Source of the DNA: Rubrivivax sp.
Lineage (GTDB): Bacteria > Pseudomonadota > Gammaproteobacteria > Burkholderiales > Burkholderiaceae_C
Length of the DNA stretch: 64,000 nucleotides
Reading direction: 5' to 3'
Assembly (NCBI GenBank): GCA_030681795.1
Contig: JAUXRG010000098.1
Location: 62,001-126,000, forward strand
The position numbers and the translations under genes were made by a program. Every line of letters begins with the position of its first letter. The stretch's first letter is position 1. Under the pieces are notes generated by a model. It saw only the letters and a program-made list of their open reading frames with translations, made no database searches and had not been told where the DNA came from. This document shows positions 16,071 to 28,059 of the stretch, piece by piece.

Positions 16071-17405
16071 GTGACGCTCTCCTCCACCCCCACGGTCACC
16101 GCGCTGCGCGTGATCCCGGTGGCCGGCCGCGACAGCATGCTGCTCAACCTGAGCGGCGCCCACGGCCCGTTCTTCACGCGCAACCTGCTGATCCTGACCG
16201 ACAGCGCCGGGCGCACCGGCGTGGGCGAGGTGCCGGGCGGCGAGAAGATCCGCCAGACGCTGCAGGACAGCGCAGGGCTCGTCGTCGGCCAACCCCTGGG
16301 CGCGCACCTGCGCGTGCTGCAGCGGGTGCAGCAGGCCTTCGCCGGCCGCGACAACGGAGGCCGGGGGCTGCAGACCTTCGACCTGCGCACCACCATCCAC
16401 GCGGTCACGGCGATCGAGTCGGCACTGCTCGATCTGCTCGGCCAGCATCTGGGCGTGCCCGTGGCCGCGCTGCTGGGTGAAGGCCAGCAGCGTGATGCCG
16501 TCGAGATGCTGGGCTACCTCTTCTTCGTCGGCGACCGTGCCAGGACCGGCCTGCCCTATGCCACCGACCCCGGTGCCGACAACACCTGGTTCCGCCTGAG
16601 GCACGAAGTGGCGCTGACGCCGCAGGCCGTGGTCGCCCAGGCCGAAGCCGCGCGCGAGCGCTATGGCTTCAACGACTTCAAGCTCAAGGGCGGCGTGCTG
16701 CGCGGCGAGGAAGAGATCGAAGCCGTCACGGCGCTGCACGAGCGCTTCCCTGGCGCCCGCGTCACGCTGGACCCCAACGGCGGCTGGATGCTGAGGGACG
16801 CGGTGCGCCTGATGCGCGACCTGCGCGGCGTCGTGGCCTATGCCGAAGATCCCTGCGGCGCCGAAGACGGCTTCTCGGGCCGCGAGGTGATGGCCGAATT
16901 CCGCCGCGCCACCGGCCTGCCCACGGCCACCAACATGATCGCCACCGACTGGCGGCAACTCAGCCACGCGCTGGCGCTGCAAAGCGTGGACATCCCGCTG
17001 GCCGACCCGCACTTCTGGACCATGGCCGGCAGCGTGCGCGTGGCGCAGACCTGCCGCGACTGGGGGCTGACCTGGGGTTCGCATTCGAACAACCACTTCG
17101 ATGTCTCGCTGGCCATGTTCACCCACGTCGGTGCCGCCGCGCCCGGCCGCGTCACGGCCATCGACACGCACTGGATCTGGCAGGATGGCCAGCGCCTGAC
17201 GAAGGAGCCGCTGCAGATCGTCGGCGGCAAGGTGCAGGTGCCGAACAAGCCCGGCCTGGGCATCGCGCTCGATATGGTCGAGGTCGAGAAGGCCCACCAG
17301 CTCTACCAGCAGCAGGGCCTGGGCGCGCGCGACGATGCCATGGCCATGCAGTCCCTGATCCCCGGATGGACCTTCAACCCCAAGCGGCCGGCACTGGACC
17401 GCTGA
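16071..17405 (+). CDS. gudD: Glucarate dehydratase
   Basis: A 444-residue enolase-superfamily enzyme that dehydrates D-glucarate (and often L-idarate) to 5-keto-4-deoxyglucarate. The K-L-K motif at K204/K206 matches the catalytic lysines of Escherichia coli GudD. The metal ligands appear in TLDPNGG and YAEDPC, an asparagine in ATNM, and the catalytic histidine in SHSNNHFD. The start is GTG, 18 bases after the Bug stop. Length equals the family norm (about 446). Its product is the substrate of the aldolase encoded next. Confidence 0.95.
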   Translation: MTLSSTPTVTALRVIPVAGRDSMLLNLSGAHGPFFTRNLLILTDSAGRTGVGEVPGGEKIRQTLQDSAGLVVGQPLGAHLRVLQRVQQAFAGRDNGGRGLQTFDLRTTIHAVTAIESALLDLLGQHLGVPVAALLGEGQQRDAVEMLGYLFFVGDRARTGLPYATDPGADNTWFRLRHEVALTPQAVVAQAEAARERYGFNDFKLKGGVLRGEEEIEAVTALHERFPGARVTLDPNGGWMLRDAVRLMRDLRGVVAYAEDPCGAEDGFSGREVMAEFRRATGLPTATNMIATDWRQLSHALALQSVDIPLADPHFWTMAGSVRVAQTCRDWGLTWGSHSNNHFDVSLAMFTHVGAAAPGRVTAIDTHWIWQDGQRLTKEPLQIVGGKVQVPNKPGLGIALDMVEVEKAHQLYQQQGLGARDDAMAMQSLIPGWTFNPKRPALDR

Positions 17406-17415
17406 GGAGAGCCTC

Positions 17416-18174
17416 ATGAGACCGAATGCCCTGCGCACCCTGTGGCGGTCCGGCGGCGCCGCCGTCAACGGCTGGCTCGCCATCGCCAACAGTTTTTCTG
17501 CCGAGACCATGGCCCACCAGGGCTGGGACTCGCTGACCATCGACCTGCAGCACGGCGTCGTCGATTACGCCGCCATGGTGACCATGCTGCAGGCCATCAG
17601 CACCACGCCCACCGTGCCCGTGGTGCGCGTGCCCTGGCTGGAGCCCGGCATCCTGATGAAGGCGCTGGACGCCGGGGCCTACGGCGTGATCTGCCCGATG
17701 GTGAATTCGCGCGAAGAAGCGCAAAAGCTCGTGGCTTATACGCACTACGCACCGCGCGGCACGCGCAGCTTCGGGCCGGTGCGCGCCACGCTCTACGGCG
17801 GCGCGGATTACCCACTGCACGCCAACGACACCATCGTCACCTTCGCGATGATCGAGACGGCTGCGGCACTCGACCACCTCGACGAGATCCTGTCGGTGGA
17901 AGGCCTGGACGCCATCTATATCGGCCCTTCCGACCTCTCCCTGGCGCTGGGTTGCGCGCCCGCCTTCGACGACCTGGAGCCCCGGGCCGCCGAAGCGGTG
18001 GACCACATCCTGGCGCGGGCCAAAGCCCATGGCGTGGTGGCCGGCATCCACAACGGCAGCCCCGAGGCGGCGCTGGCGCGCATCGCGAAGGGCTTCCAGT
18101 TCGTCACCGTCAGCTCCGATGCGCGGCTGATGGCCGCCGGCGCGCAGCAGGTCATGGCCGCGATGCGTGCCTGA
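17416..18174 (+). CDS. garL: HpcH/HpaI-family aldolase (5-keto-4-deoxyglucarate aldolase type)
   Basis: The 252-residue class II aldolase has family motifs FDLQHG-like (SLTIDLQHG), VRVPW, the metal ligand region FAMIETAAAL and IYIGPSDLSLALG. GarL of E. coli, of nearly the same length, splits 5-keto-4-deoxyglucarate to pyruvate and tartronate semialdehyde. Placement between glucarate and galactarate dehydratases, 10 bases after gudD, makes that reaction very likely, although sequence alone cannot exclude HpcH-type substrates. The tartronate semialdehyde reductase and glycerate kinase that would follow are not in the window. Confidence 0.88.
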   Translation: MRPNALRTLWRSGGAAVNGWLAIANSFSAETMAHQGWDSLTIDLQHGVVDYAAMVTMLQAISTTPTVPVVRVPWLEPGILMKALDAGAYGVICPMVNSREEAQKLVAYTHYAPRGTRSFGPVRATLYGGADYPLHANDTIVTFAMIETAAALDHLDEILSVEGLDAIYIGPSDLSLALGCAPAFDDLEPRAAEAVDHILARAKAHGVVAGIHNGSPEAALARIAKGFQFVTVSSDARLMAAGAQQVMAAMRA

Positions 18175-18252
18175 GCGAACCGGCCGGGGCCTGGACACGC
18201 GAAGCGAGCGCCGCCGCGACCCGGCCTCATCCAGCCCGGCAAGAAGCCCACG

Positions 18253-19812
18253 ATGACCGCACCGGCGCTGACCCTGCGCATGCACGGGCGCGACAACGTC
18301 GCCATCGTCGCCAACGACGGTGGCCTGGCGGCGGGCACGGCGCTGCCGGGCGGCCCGGTGCTGCGCGAGCGCGTGCCGCAGGGCCACAAGGTGGCCCTGG
18401 TCGACATCGCTGCCGATGCACCGGTGCTGCGCTACGGCATCCCCATCGGTTTCGCGCGCGAGGACATCGCCGCCGGCAGCTGGGTCCACGAACGCCGGCT
18501 GCAGATGCCGCAAGCGCGCGGGCTCGACGACCTGCCGATCGCCACCTCCAGGGCCGAGCCCCTGCTCCCGCTGCAGGGCTATGCCTTCGAGGGCTACCGC
18601 AACGCCGACGGCTCGGTGGGCACGCGCAATATCCTGGCCATCACGCAGACCGTGCAGTGCGTGGCCGGCCTGACCGACCTTGCCGTGCAGCGCATCAAGG
18701 CCGAGCTGCTGCCGCGCTACCCGAATGTGGACGACGTGGTGGCGCTGGAGCATGGCTACGGCTGCGGCGTGGCCATCGACGCGCCGGATGCCGAGATTCC
18801 GATCCGCACGCTGCGCCACATCAGCCTGAACCCGAACTTCGGCGGCGAGGTGATGGTGGTCAGCCTGGGTTGCGAGAAGCTGCAGCCCGAGCGGCTGCTG
18901 CCGCCGGGGGCTATCCCCTTGCAGGATGCGCGCGGGAGCGCTGCGGCCGGGCTCGACGTGGTCTGCCTGCAGGACGACGCGCATATCGGCTTCATGGCCA
19001 TGGTCGAGGCCATCGTGCGCCAGGCCGAGGAGCACCTGAAGCGCCTGGATGCCCGCCGGCGCGAGACCGTGCCGGCGAGCGAGCTGGTGGTCGGCGTGCA
19101 ATGCGGCGGCAGCGACGCCTTCTCGGGCGTCACCGCCAACCCGGCGGTGGGCTTCTGCACTGATCTGCTGGTGCGTGCCGGGGCCAGCGTATTGTTCTCG
19201 GAGACCACCGAGGTGCGCGACGGCATTGCCCAGCTCACCGCGCGCGCCGCTACGCCGGAGGTGGCGCAGGCGCTGATCCGCGAGATGGCCTGGACCGATG
19301 CCTACCTGAAGCGCGGCGGTGTGGACCGAAGCGCCAACACCACGCCGGGCAACAAGGCCGGCGGCCTTTCCAACATCGTCGAGAAGGCGATGGGCTCGAT
19401 CGTCAAGTCAGGTTCGGCGCCGATCTCGGGTGTGCTCGCGCCGGGCGAAAAGCTGCAGACCAAGGGACTCACCTTCGCCGCCACGCCGGCCAGCGACTTC
19501 ATCTGCGGCACGCTGCAACTCGCCGCCGGCATGAACCTGCACGTCTTCACCACCGGCCGCGGCACGCCCTACGGCCTGGCCGCGGTGCCGGTCATCAAGG
19601 TCGCCACGCGCAGCGCGCTGGCGCGGCGTTGGCACGACCTGATGGATGTGAATGCCGGCCGCATTGCCGACGGCACGGCCACGATAGAGGACGTGGGCTG
19701 GGAGCTCTTCCACCTCATGCTCGAGGTGGCCAGCGGCCGCAAGAAGACCTGGGCCGAGCACTGGAAGCTGCACAACGCCCTGGTGCTGTTCAATCCGGCG
19801 CCGGTGACCTGA
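18253..19812 (+). CDS. garD: Galactarate dehydratase, UxaA family
   Basis: The 519-residue protein matches the altronate/galactarate dehydratase family: a small N-terminal SAF domain, then the large C-terminal part with [22 protein letters not shown] and a closing segment GTPYG. GarD of E. coli has 523 residues and makes the same 5-keto-4-deoxyglucarate as GudD, so both C6 diacids would feed the one aldolase. It is the last gene of the operon, 78 bases after garL, and converges with the aldehyde dehydrogenase gene. Confidence 0.93.
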   Translation: MTAPALTLRMHGRDNVAIVANDGGLAAGTALPGGPVLRERVPQGHKVALVDIAADAPVLRYGIPIGFAREDIAAGSWVHERRLQMPQARGLDDLPIATSRAEPLLPLQGYAFEGYRNADGSVGTRNILAITQTVQCVAGLTDLAVQRIKAELLPRYPNVDDVVALEHGYGCGVAIDAPDAEIPIRTLRHISLNPNFGGEVMVVSLGCEKLQPERLLPPGAIPLQDARGSAAAGLDVVCLQDDAHIGFMAMVEAIVRQAEEHLKRLDARRRETVPASELVVGVQCGGSDAFSGVTANPAVGFCTDLLVRAGASVLFSETTEVRDGIAQLTARAATPEVAQALIREMAWTDAYLKRGGVDRSANTTPGNKAGGLSNIVEKAMGSIVKSGSAPISGVLAPGEKLQTKGLTFAATPASDFICGTLQLAAGMNLHVFTTGRGTPYGLAAVPVIKVATRSALARRWHDLMDVNAGRIADGTATIEDVGWELFHLMLEVASGRKKTWAEHWKLHNALVLFNPAPVT

Positions 19813-19849
19813 GGGCGCCGCTGGACAGGCGGCCGGCCGCGCCCGCCCC

Positions 19850-21280
19850 TCAATTCATCTGCGTCACGAACTTGGTATTGAGATACCCGTCGAAGGTCTC
19901 GCTGCCGCCTTCGCTGCCGTAGCCGCTGTCCTTGATGCCGCCGAAGGGCACTTCGGCCAGGGCCAGGCCGAAATGGTTGATCGAGACCATGCCCGCCTGC
20001 AGGCCATTGGCGATGGCGTGGGCGTTGCGCGTGCCGCCGGTGAAGGCGTAGGCGGCCAGGCCGAAGGGCAGGCTGTTGGCGCGCTTGAGCACTTCGTCCA
20101 GGGTCTTGAAGCGCACCAGGCCGGCGACCGGGCCGAAGGGCTCCTCGGTCATCAGGCGGCTGTCTTCGGGCAGGTCGGCAATCAGCGTGGGCGAGAAGAA
20201 GTTGCCCGCGCCGGGCAGCGGGCCGCCGCCGGCCAGGATGCTGGCGCCGCGCTGCTGCGCATCTTCGACGAACGAGGCCACCGCCGTGACGCGGCGCGCC
20301 TGCGCCAGCGGGCCCATGCGCGTATCCGGCGCCAGGCCGTCGCCGACCTTGATCTTTTCCAGCGTGGCGAGGAAGCGCGCCACGAAGCGGTCGTAGGCAC
20401 CCTCCTGCACATAGAAGCGCGTCGGCGAGATGCACACCTGCCCGGCGTTGCGAAACTTGAAGGGCACCAGCATGTCGGCCGCGGCTTCAACGTCGGCGTC
20501 GTCGCAGACGATCACAGGCGCGTGGCCGCCGAGCTCCATCGTGCAGCGCTTCATCAGCGAGCCCGCCAGCGCGGCGAGCTGCTTGCCCACGGGCACCGAG
20601 CCGGTGAACGAGATCTTGCGCACGATGGGGCTCTTGATGAGGTAGTCGCTGACCTCGTGCGGCACGCCCCAGACGACGTTCAGGCAGCCCGAGGGCAGGC
20701 CGGCGTCGTGGAAGAGCTGGGCCAGCGCGACGACGGCGCTGGGCGCGTCTTCCGGGCCTTTGAGGATGATGGTGCAGCCCGCGCCCAGCGCTGCGGTGAC
20801 CTTGCGGATGGCCTGGTTGAAGGGGAAATTCCAGGGCGAGAACGCGGCGCACACGCCGATGGGTTCGCGCAGCACCAACTGGCGCACGCCGTCCAGGCGC
20901 GCCGGGATGACGCGGCCGTAGATGCGCCGGCATTCCTCGGCGTGCCACTCGGCGTGCTCGGCGCAGGCGTTGACCTCGGCCACGGCCTCGGCCAGCGGCT
21001 TGCCCTGGTCCAGCGTGATGCCGTGGCCGATGTCGGGCGCGCGCTCGCGCGCCAGCGCGGCCACCTTGCGCAGCAGCTTGCTGCGCTCCAGCGGCGAGGT
21101 CTTGCGCCAGCTCTCGAAGGCGCGCTGCGCGGCCGCCAGCGCGTCGTCCAGGTCGGCCTGCGTGGCGTGGGGCAGCTGGCCGATGACTTCATCGGTGGCG
21201 GGGTTGATGATGTCCTGCTCACGGCGGCCTTCGCCGCTCTTGAACTGGCCGTCGATATACAGGCTGAGCTTGGGATACAT
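19850..21280 (-). CDS. NAD(P)-dependent aldehyde dehydrogenase (succinate/2-oxoglutarate semialdehyde type)
   Basis: A 476-residue aldehyde dehydrogenase with catalytic C283 (GQVCIS), general base E249 (MELGG), the cofactor segment SPWNFP and FTGSVPVGK, and PFGGIKDSG near the end. It is closest in length and motifs to GabD-type succinate semialdehyde and 2-oxoglutarate semialdehyde dehydrogenases. The latter finish an alternative glucarate/galactarate route to 2-oxoglutarate, so it may serve the neighbouring convergent operon, but it is on the opposite strand and no ketodeoxyglucarate dehydratase is seen. The substrate remains open. Confidence 0.9.
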   Translation of the reverse strand: MYPKLSLYIDGQFKSGEGRREQDIINPATDEVIGQLPHATQADLDDALAAAQRAFESWRKTSPLERSKLLRKVAALARERAPDIGHGITLDQGKPLAEAVAEVNACAEHAEWHAEECRRIYGRVIPARLDGVRQLVLREPIGVCAAFSPWNFPFNQAIRKVTAALGAGCTIILKGPEDAPSAVVALAQLFHDAGLPSGCLNVVWGVPHEVSDYLIKSPIVRKISFTGSVPVGKQLAALAGSLMKRCTMELGGHAPVIVCDDADVEAAADMLVPFKFRNAGQVCISPTRFYVQEGAYDRFVARFLATLEKIKVGDGLAPDTRMGPLAQARRVTAVASFVEDAQQRGASILAGGGPLPGAGNFFSPTLIADLPEDSRLMTEEPFGPVAGLVRFKTLDEVLKRANSLPFGLAAYAFTGGTRNAHAIANGLQAGMVSINHFGLALAEVPFGGIKDSGYGSEGGSETFDGYLNTKFVTQMN

Positions 21281-21379
21281 GCGGAGGGCTCCATTCGGGG
21301 GATGCGTCGAATGCTAAGCGCGGGAGTCCGCTCGGGCCGGGAGCAAAATGACCCGGCCGAAAAACACAGGGAATCCACC

Positions 21380-22927
21380 ATGACCACGCCTGAGCTGAAG
21401 GGCGCACCGCTGCTGGTGGTGGGCGCCGGCCTGATGGGCGCCGGCATCGCGCAGGTGGCCGCCCAGGCCGGCCACGCGGTGCAGCTCTTCGACACGCGCG
21501 AGGGCGCCGCCGAGCAGGCCAAGGCCGGGCTCGCCGCCACGCTCGACGGCCTGGTGGCCAAGGGCAAGATGGGCACCGACGACGCTAACGCCACACTGGC
21601 ACGCATTGCGCCCATCGCGTCGCTGGCCGCCGGCGGTTCAGCGCACCTGGTGGTGGAGGCGATCGTCGAAGACCTGGGCATCAAGCGCGCCCTGTTCAGG
21701 CAGCTCGAGGCCGTCGTCGCCCCCGGCTGCGTGCTCGCCACCAACACCTCGTCGATCTCGGTCACGGCGCTGGCCGCCGGGCTGGCACACCCGGGGCGGC
21801 TGGTGGGCATGCACTTCTTCAACCCCGTGCCGCTGATGAAGCTGGTGGAGGTGGTCAGCGGCCTGCACACCGAGCCGGCGGTGGCCGAAGCGGTCTTCGC
21901 GCTGGCCGGCGCCTGGGGCAAGGTGCCGGTGCATGCGCGCTCGACGCCGGGCTTCATCGTCAACCGCATCGCGCGGCCGTATTACGCCGAGGCGCTGGCC
22001 CTGCTGCTGGAGCAAGCCGCCACGCCGCAGGTGCTCGACGCCTGCCTGCGCGCGGCGGGTTTTCGCATGGGGCCGTGCGAGCTGATGGACCTGATCGGCC
22101 ACGACACCAATTTCGCCGTCACGCAATCGGTGTACGAGGCGAACTTCTTCGACAAGCGCTTCATGCCTTCGCTGGTGCAGCGTGAGATGGTCGAGGGCGG
22201 CCTGCTCGGGCGCAAGAGCGGGCGCGGCTTCTACCGCTATCCCGAGGGCGTGCCGCCGCTGCCGGTGGCCGTGCACGAGGCGCCGGCCACGGCGCGCGAG
22301 GTCACGGTGCACGGTGAAGGCGCGGTGGCCGACTTCCTTGAACAGGCCGCCACGCTCGCGCTGGCCGCCCAGGGCTGGGGGCCGGCGCGGCTGCGCGACA
22401 GCGCCTGGGTGGGGGTCGAGATCGATGGCGCCCGGCTGGTGCTGACCACCGGCCGCACGGCGGGTGAGATCGCGGTGCAGGAAGGGCCCGCCGATGTTGC
22501 CGTCTTCGACCGGCCGCTGGCACTGACGGCATCGGCCGGCCTGCCCACCGGCCTGCCACCGGGCACGGCCCTGGCCTACGCCCTGGCACCGCAGGCCGGC
22601 CCGGCCTGGCGCACGCAGTCCGCGGCCTGGCTGGCCGCGCTGGGCTTCACGCCGCTGCCGCTGGCCGACACGCCGGGCCTGGTGGTGGCGCGCACGGTGG
22701 CCATGCTCGTCAACGAGGCCGCCGACGCCGTGCTGCAAGGCGTGTGCACTCCCGCCGGTGCCGATGCCGCGATGAAGCTGGGCGTGAACTACCCGGCCGG
22801 CCCCTTCGAGTGGCTGGCGCACTGGAGCGCCACCGAGGTGCTCGCCCTGCTCGACGCGCTGGACGCCCAATACCGCGGCGAGCGCTATCGTGCCAGCCCC
22901 TGGCTGCGTCGCCAGGCCCTCCTTTGA
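21380..22927 (+). CDS. paaH: 3-hydroxyacyl-CoA dehydrogenase (PaaH-like)
   Basis: The 515-residue protein has the NAD-binding [11 protein letters not shown] loop, a first 3HCDH domain with the catalytic [11 protein letters not shown] histidine, and a second C-terminal 3HCDH copy ending in NYPAGPFEW. This double layout and length match PaaH/PaaC, which oxidises 3-hydroxyadipyl-CoA in phenylacetate breakdown. It is followed 13 bases later by a beta-ketoadipyl-CoA-type thiolase, giving the last two steps to succinyl-CoA and acetyl-CoA. No paaABCDE ring epoxidase genes are here, so adipate or other dicarboxylates are equally possible. The 98-base divergent gap to the aldehyde dehydrogenase shows no clear operator. 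Confidence 0.88.
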   Translation: MTTPELKGAPLLVVGAGLMGAGIAQVAAQAGHAVQLFDTREGAAEQAKAGLAATLDGLVAKGKMGTDDANATLARIAPIASLAAGGSAHLVVEAIVEDLGIKRALFRQLEAVVAPGCVLATNTSSISVTALAAGLAHPGRLVGMHFFNPVPLMKLVEVVSGLHTEPAVAEAVFALAGAWGKVPVHARSTPGFIVNRIARPYYAEALALLLEQAATPQVLDACLRAAGFRMGPCELMDLIGHDTNFAVTQSVYEANFFDKRFMPSLVQREMVEGGLLGRKSGRGFYRYPEGVPPLPVAVHEAPATAREVTVHGEGAVADFLEQAATLALAAQGWGPARLRDSAWVGVEIDGARLVLTTGRTAGEIAVQEGPADVAVFDRPLALTASAGLPTGLPPGTALAYALAPQAGPAWRTQSAAWLAALGFTPLPLADTPGLVVARTVAMLVNEAADAVLQGVCTPAGADAAMKLGVNYPAGPFEWLAHWSATEVLALLDALDAQYRGERYRASPWLRRQALL

Positions 22928-22940
22928 ACTGCCACCTGCC

Positions 22941-24155
<1,215 letters not shown>

Positions 24156-24191
24156 CCCGGCACCGGGGCACCGTGGCTCAATCTCACAGGT

Positions 24192-24602
24192 TCAGGGCTT
24201 GAGCGTCAACAGCCAGGCCAGCACGTCAGCCTTCTCACCCGCGTTGCACTCGCGGCCCAGCACGTCCTTGCAGTTCAGGCGGAAGAAGTTTTCCACCTTG
24301 CTGGCATCGGTGAAGCGCGCGGGGTTGAAGGCGGGGGCCAGCGCGGTGATGCGTTTTTCCGACATCTGGTCCTTGCCGTCCTTGGCCGGATTGCTGCCGT
24401 GGCACGAAGCGCAGCTCCAGCCCAGGTCACGCCCGAAGTTCGTCGTGTAGAGCTTCTGTCCGCGCTCGGGCGAGGCGGGGGCGCCGGCCTTGGCGGTGTA
24501 GCCCGCCAGCATCTCGGCGGGCGTGGCCGCCTGCGCCGCCGGTGCCAGGCCAGCCGCCGCCGCCACGACCAGGCTGCAAAGGGTGAGTCTCGAGACCTTC
24601 AT
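24192..24602 (-). CDS. SHP-type (DUF1924) oxygen-binding cytochrome c
   Basis: The 136-residue precursor has a signal peptide (about 25 residues) and one heme-attachment site C64-A-S-C67-H68. The C-terminal segment FFRLNCKDVLGRECNAGEK matches sphaeroides heme protein, in which the asparagine (here N110) is a displaceable sixth ligand and the two cysteines (C111, C119) form a disulfide. SHP binds oxygen and NO when reduced. In other genomes it usually sits with a diheme cytochrome c and a membrane cytochrome b; neither is present here. Its gene follows the copper ATPase on the same strand, 177 bases later, a gap with nothing recognisable. Confidence 0.88.
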   Translation of the reverse strand: MKVSRLTLCSLVVAAAAGLAPAAQAATPAEMLAGYTAKAGAPASPERGQKLYTTNFGRDLGWSCASCHGSNPAKDGKDQMSEKRITALAPAFNPARFTDASKVENFFRLNCKDVLGRECNAGEKADVLAWLLTLKP

Positions 24603-24779
24603 GGCAACTCCATCGCGGCGAGACCCTGCTCGAAGCCTGGAAGCCGTTTGCCGCGGTCGCCGCGCCGCGTACAGCCCCGACCCAGGCCACCCACAAGAAG
24701 GCGATGCACGCACGAAGTTGAACAGCAACGTTCTTTCGCCGCCTTGTCCCCGCGCAAACTCGCTCGTCGAGCGCTGGCC

Positions 24780-27212
24780 TCAGCGGCGCGCGCCCTGCCA
24801 GCGCCGCAGCAGCAGCGCGTTGCTCACCACCGTGACGCTGCTCATCGCCATGGCCGCGCCGGCGATCACCGGGCTGAGGTAGCCCAGCGCCGCCAGCGGG
24901 ATGCCGATGACGTTGAAGATGAAGGCCCAGAAGAGGTTCTGCCAGATCTTGACCGTGGTGCGCCGCGAGATATCGATGGCGTCGGCCACCAGGCCGGGGT
25001 CGCCGCGCATCAGCGTGATGCCCGCGGCGTGCATGGCCACGTCGGTGCCGCTGCCCATGGCGATGCCGACGTCGGCCGCGGCCAGCGCCGGGGCGTCGTT
25101 GATGCCGTCGCCCACCATGGCCACGCGGCCGGCGCTCTTGAGCTCGCCGACGATGCGTGCCTTGTCCTCGGGCAGCACCTCGGCACGCAGCTCGGTGATG
25201 CCCAGCGCCGCGGCCACGGCGCCGGCGCTGCGCGGGTTGTCGCCCGAGAGCATCACCGTGCGCACGCCCATGGCCGCCAGCCGCCGCACCGCGGCCGCGG
25301 CGCCGGGCTTGGGGGCGTCGCCAAAGGCCAGCAAGCCGAGCAGCCGCGGCGCGGGGCCGAGCGCGGCCAGGAACGACACCGTGCGCCCCTGCCCCTGCAA
25401 TTCGTCGATGCGCGGGCGCGCCGCCGCCAGGTCGACATGCAGTTCGCGCATCCAGCGTTCGCTGCCCAGGCCGAGCGCCACGCCGCCCACTTCGCCCGTC
25501 AGCCCACGGCCTGGCATGGCGCGCAGCGCGGTGGCGGTGGGCCCTTTCACGCCATCGGCCTGGGCGGCCTGCAACACGGCGCGGGCCAGGGGGTGCTCGC
25601 TGCCCGCCTGCAAGGCGGCGGCCTGGGTCAGCACCTCCGCGCGGTCGCCCTCGAAGGCATCGGCGGCCACCAACTGCGGCTTGCCTTCGGTGAGCGTGCC
25701 GGTCTTGTCGAAAGCCACCACGCGCACGGCATGGGCGAGTTCAAGCGCCTGGGCGTCCTTGATCAGGATGCCATGCTGCGCGGCCACCCCGGTGCCGGCC
25801 ATCAGCGCAGCGGGCGTGGCCAGGCCCAGTGCACAAGGGCAGGCGATGACGAGCACGGCCACGGCGTTGAGCACGGCCGCTGTCCACTGCCCCGTGCCCA
25901 GGCCCCAGCCGAGCAGCGTGAGCAGCGCCACGCCCAGCACGGCCGGCACGAAAACCGCGCTGACCTGGTCGACCAGGCGCTGGATGGGCGCCTTGCCTGC
26001 CTGCGCCGATTCCACCAGCCGCACGATGCGCGCCAGCACCGACTCCGCCCCCACGGCGGTGGTGCGCACCAGCAGCAAGCCCTCGCCGTTGACGGCGCCC
26101 CCGGTGACGCGTTCGCCCGGCTCGCGCGCCACCGGCAGGCTCTCGCCGGTGATCAGCGACTCGTCGACATGGCTGGCGCCCTCCATCACCACGCCGTCCA
26201 CCGCGATGCGCTCACCGGGCCGCACCACCACCCGGTCACCCACCTGCACCTGGGCCAGCGGCAATTCCATTTCGCCCTCGGCGCGGCGCACGCGGGCCGT
26301 CTCCGGGCGCAGCGCCTGCAGCGCGCGGATGGCGGCGGTGGTCTGCCGGCGCGCACGCGCCTCCAGCCATTTGCCCAGCAGCACCAGGGTGATGACCACG
26401 GCCGAGCTTTCGAAATACAGCGCGTGCGCGCCGGCATCGCCGGCCGCAAGGAGCTGGTACAGGCTCAGGCCGAAGGCCGCCGAGGTGCCTAGCGCCACCA
26501 GCAGGTCCATATTGCCGGCGCCCGCACGCACCGCGGCCCAGCCCGCGCGATAGAAGCGCGCACCCAGCCAGAACTGCACCGGCGCGGCCAGCAGCAGCTG
26601 CCACCCGCCGGCCAGCATCCAGTGCCGGCCCACCAGCATGCCGAGCATGGGCAGCACCAGGGGCGCGCTGAGCAGCGCGGCCAGCGCCACGCGGGCGCCG
26701 TCGCTCAAACGCGGGCGCGGCGCCGCGCTGGCGGCCAGCGGGACCTGCACGCCGTAGCCCGCGCGCTGCACGGCGGCGACCAGCGGCGCGGCATCGGCGT
26801 CGCGGCCGGCCAGCGTGACCGTGGCGGTTTCGGTGGCCAGGTTGACGCTGGCCGCCATCACCCCGGGCACCTTGAGCAAGGCTTTTTCGACGCGGCCCAC
26901 GCAGGAGGCGCAGGTCATGTCCGCAATGGCCAACTGCACTTCGGTGCTGGCCAGCGTGTAGCCGGCGCGCGCCACGGCCTGCTGCAAGGCGGCGGGCGTA
27001 AAGGCGGGCGTGGCGCTGATCGTCAGCGTCTCGGTGGCCAGGTTCACGCCAGCCTGCTCGACACCCGCCACGCCGCGGGCCACTTTTTCCACCCGCGACG
27101 AGCACGACGCGCAGGTCATGCCTGCCACCGGGAACGACCACTCGCGGCGGGCGCTGCTGCCACTGCTGGCGGCCACCGAAGAAACAGGGGTTGCGGCTTG
27201 GGCTGGGGTCAT
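24780..27212 (-). CDS. copA: Copper-exporting P1B-type ATPase
   Basis: An 810-residue Cu(I) pump of the inner membrane. Two N-terminal metal-binding domains carry CASC (C34/C37 and C101/C104). Eight membrane helices follow, with the transport site C458-P-C460, phosphorylated D502 in DKTGT, a TGES actuator motif and GDGIND. The pump moves excess Cu(I) to the periplasm. It faces a CopZ-like chaperone gene across a 115-base gap. A CueR-type dyad was looked for in that gap and not clearly seen. Confidence 0.96.
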   Translation of the reverse strand: MTPAQAATPVSSVAASSGSSARREWSFPVAGMTCASCSSRVEKVARGVAGVEQAGVNLATETLTISATPAFTPAALQQAVARAGYTLASTEVQLAIADMTCASCVGRVEKALLKVPGVMAASVNLATETATVTLAGRDADAAPLVAAVQRAGYGVQVPLAASAAPRPRLSDGARVALAALLSAPLVLPMLGMLVGRHWMLAGGWQLLLAAPVQFWLGARFYRAGWAAVRAGAGNMDLLVALGTSAAFGLSLYQLLAAGDAGAHALYFESSAVVITLVLLGKWLEARARRQTTAAIRALQALRPETARVRRAEGEMELPLAQVQVGDRVVVRPGERIAVDGVVMEGASHVDESLITGESLPVAREPGERVTGGAVNGEGLLLVRTTAVGAESVLARIVRLVESAQAGKAPIQRLVDQVSAVFVPAVLGVALLTLLGWGLGTGQWTAAVLNAVAVLVIACPCALGLATPAALMAGTGVAAQHGILIKDAQALELAHAVRVVAFDKTGTLTEGKPQLVAADAFEGDRAEVLTQAAALQAGSEHPLARAVLQAAQADGVKGPTATALRAMPGRGLTGEVGGVALGLGSERWMRELHVDLAAARPRIDELQGQGRTVSFLAALGPAPRLLGLLAFGDAPKPGAAAAVRRLAAMGVRTVMLSGDNPRSAGAVAAALGITELRAEVLPEDKARIVGELKSAGRVAMVGDGINDAPALAAADVGIAMGSGTDVAMHAAGITLMRGDPGLVADAIDISRRTTVKIWQNLFWAFIFNVIGIPLAALGYLSPVIAGAAMAMSSVTVVSNALLLRRWQGARR

Positions 27213-27253
27213 GGGGTCACAGTGGGGGCGGCGATGCCGCTCGGAGGAGGGGC

Positions 27254-27259
27254 ATCATA
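27254..27259 (-). promoter_or_regulatory. Likely -10 box of copA
   Basis: TATGAT on the minus strand is a five-of-six match to consensus and lies 41 bases before the copA ATG. A short inverted repeat, GATGCC/GGCATC, starts just downstream. No standard -35 hexamer is present, as is usual for promoters driven by MerR-type activators. Confidence 0.45.
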
Positions 27260-27327
27260 GGAGCCTGGGGTGGCTTGCATGCGCGTGGCGCAGAATGGCC
27301 CCCCTTTCCATGGCCTTCGGAGCCCAG

Positions 27328-27519
27328 ATGTTGACCTTCGAAATCCCCAACATGACCTGCGGCCACTGCGTGCGCGCCGTCACCGAGGCGGTGCAGGCCG
27401 CCGACCCGGCTGCGCGCGTCGAGTGCGACCTGCCCAGCCACCGCGTGCAGGTCGACACCACCGCGGCGCGCGAGGCGGTGGTGGCGCAGCTCATGGAGGC
27501 CGGCTACGCCCCGACCTGA
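27328..27519 (+). CDS. copZ: CopZ-like heavy-metal-binding chaperone
   Basis: A 63-residue HMA-domain protein with the metal loop M-T-C-G-H-C near residues 9-14 and the ferredoxin-like pattern ending in GYAP. The histidine between the two cysteines is typical of proteobacterial copper chaperones beside copA. It would carry Cu(I) to the ATPase N-terminus. It is transcribed divergently from copA and precedes the DUF3717 gene by 57 bases. Confidence 0.9.
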   Translation: MLTFEIPNMTCGHCVRAVTEAVQAADPAARVECDLPSHRVQVDTTAAREAVVAQLMEAGYAPT

Positions 27520-27576
27520 GCGACAGGCGCGCCGGATGCGCGCCGTGACCCCTGCCGGCCCTCTTGCACCCACCCC

Positions 27577-28059
27577 ATGACCGGCATCCACATCACCGAC
27601 ATCGAAGCCGCCATCAACTGGTGGCGCGAGCGTTCGCCCTCGCCCGACGGCGTCACCGCCTGCGCCGAGGTGCGCGCGCTGGCCGAGGTGTATGCGCTGA
27701 TGGTGTACTACCGCGAGCCGCTGTGCGACGAGATCAGCATGCCGCCCAAGGCTCGGGCCGCCTGGCTGGCCTGGTACGCCAGCACGCCCGACGCGCCGTG
27801 CATCGCCATCTGCTCGACGAGCCAGGGTGACGCCGTGTGCAAGGGCTGCGGGCGCAGCTTCGAGGAAGTGCAGCACTGGCCCTCGATGAACCCGATGGAA
27901 AAGCGCAGCGTGTGGCGACGCATCACGCAGGAAGCCAGCGCCTGGCGCTTCAACCGCTACGCCGAACGCGCGAGCCTGGCCACGGGCGCCGACCACCCGC
28001 CCCCCGAGGTCTTTGCCGCGCCGCCCACTCCTTCGCCGCGACCGGCGAGCGAGCGTTGA
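27577..28059 (+). CDS. DUF3717-DUF1289 fusion protein
   Basis: This 160-residue protein has an N-terminal DUF3717 segment (ITDIEAAINWWRER, about 5-70) known mainly from Burkholderiales. A DUF1289 region follows with four cysteines (CIAICSTSQGDAVCKGCGRS, near 82-101) that could bind iron or zinc, and a proline-rich end. The function is unknown; DUF1289 proteins have been linked to Fe-S proteins only by context. Its stop codon overlaps the start of the MATE gene, so the two are co-translated. Confidence 0.85.
   Translation: MTGIHITDIEAAINWWRERSPSPDGVTACAEVRALAEVYALMVYYREPLCDEISMPPKARAAWLAWYASTPDAPCIAICSTSQGDAVCKGCGRSFEEVQHWPSMNPMEKRSVWRRITQEASAWRFNRYAERASLATGADHPPPEVFAAPPTPSPRPASER

Noticed and set aside
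15552-17540. 662-codon minus-strand frame across the Bug and gudD genes
   Set aside because: Shadow of two well-supported genes; no motif, and it spans a real gene boundary.
27213-27327. CueR operator between copA and the CopZ-like gene
   Set aside because: No ACCTTCC-type dyad with the right spacing could be found; only a -10 box is reported.
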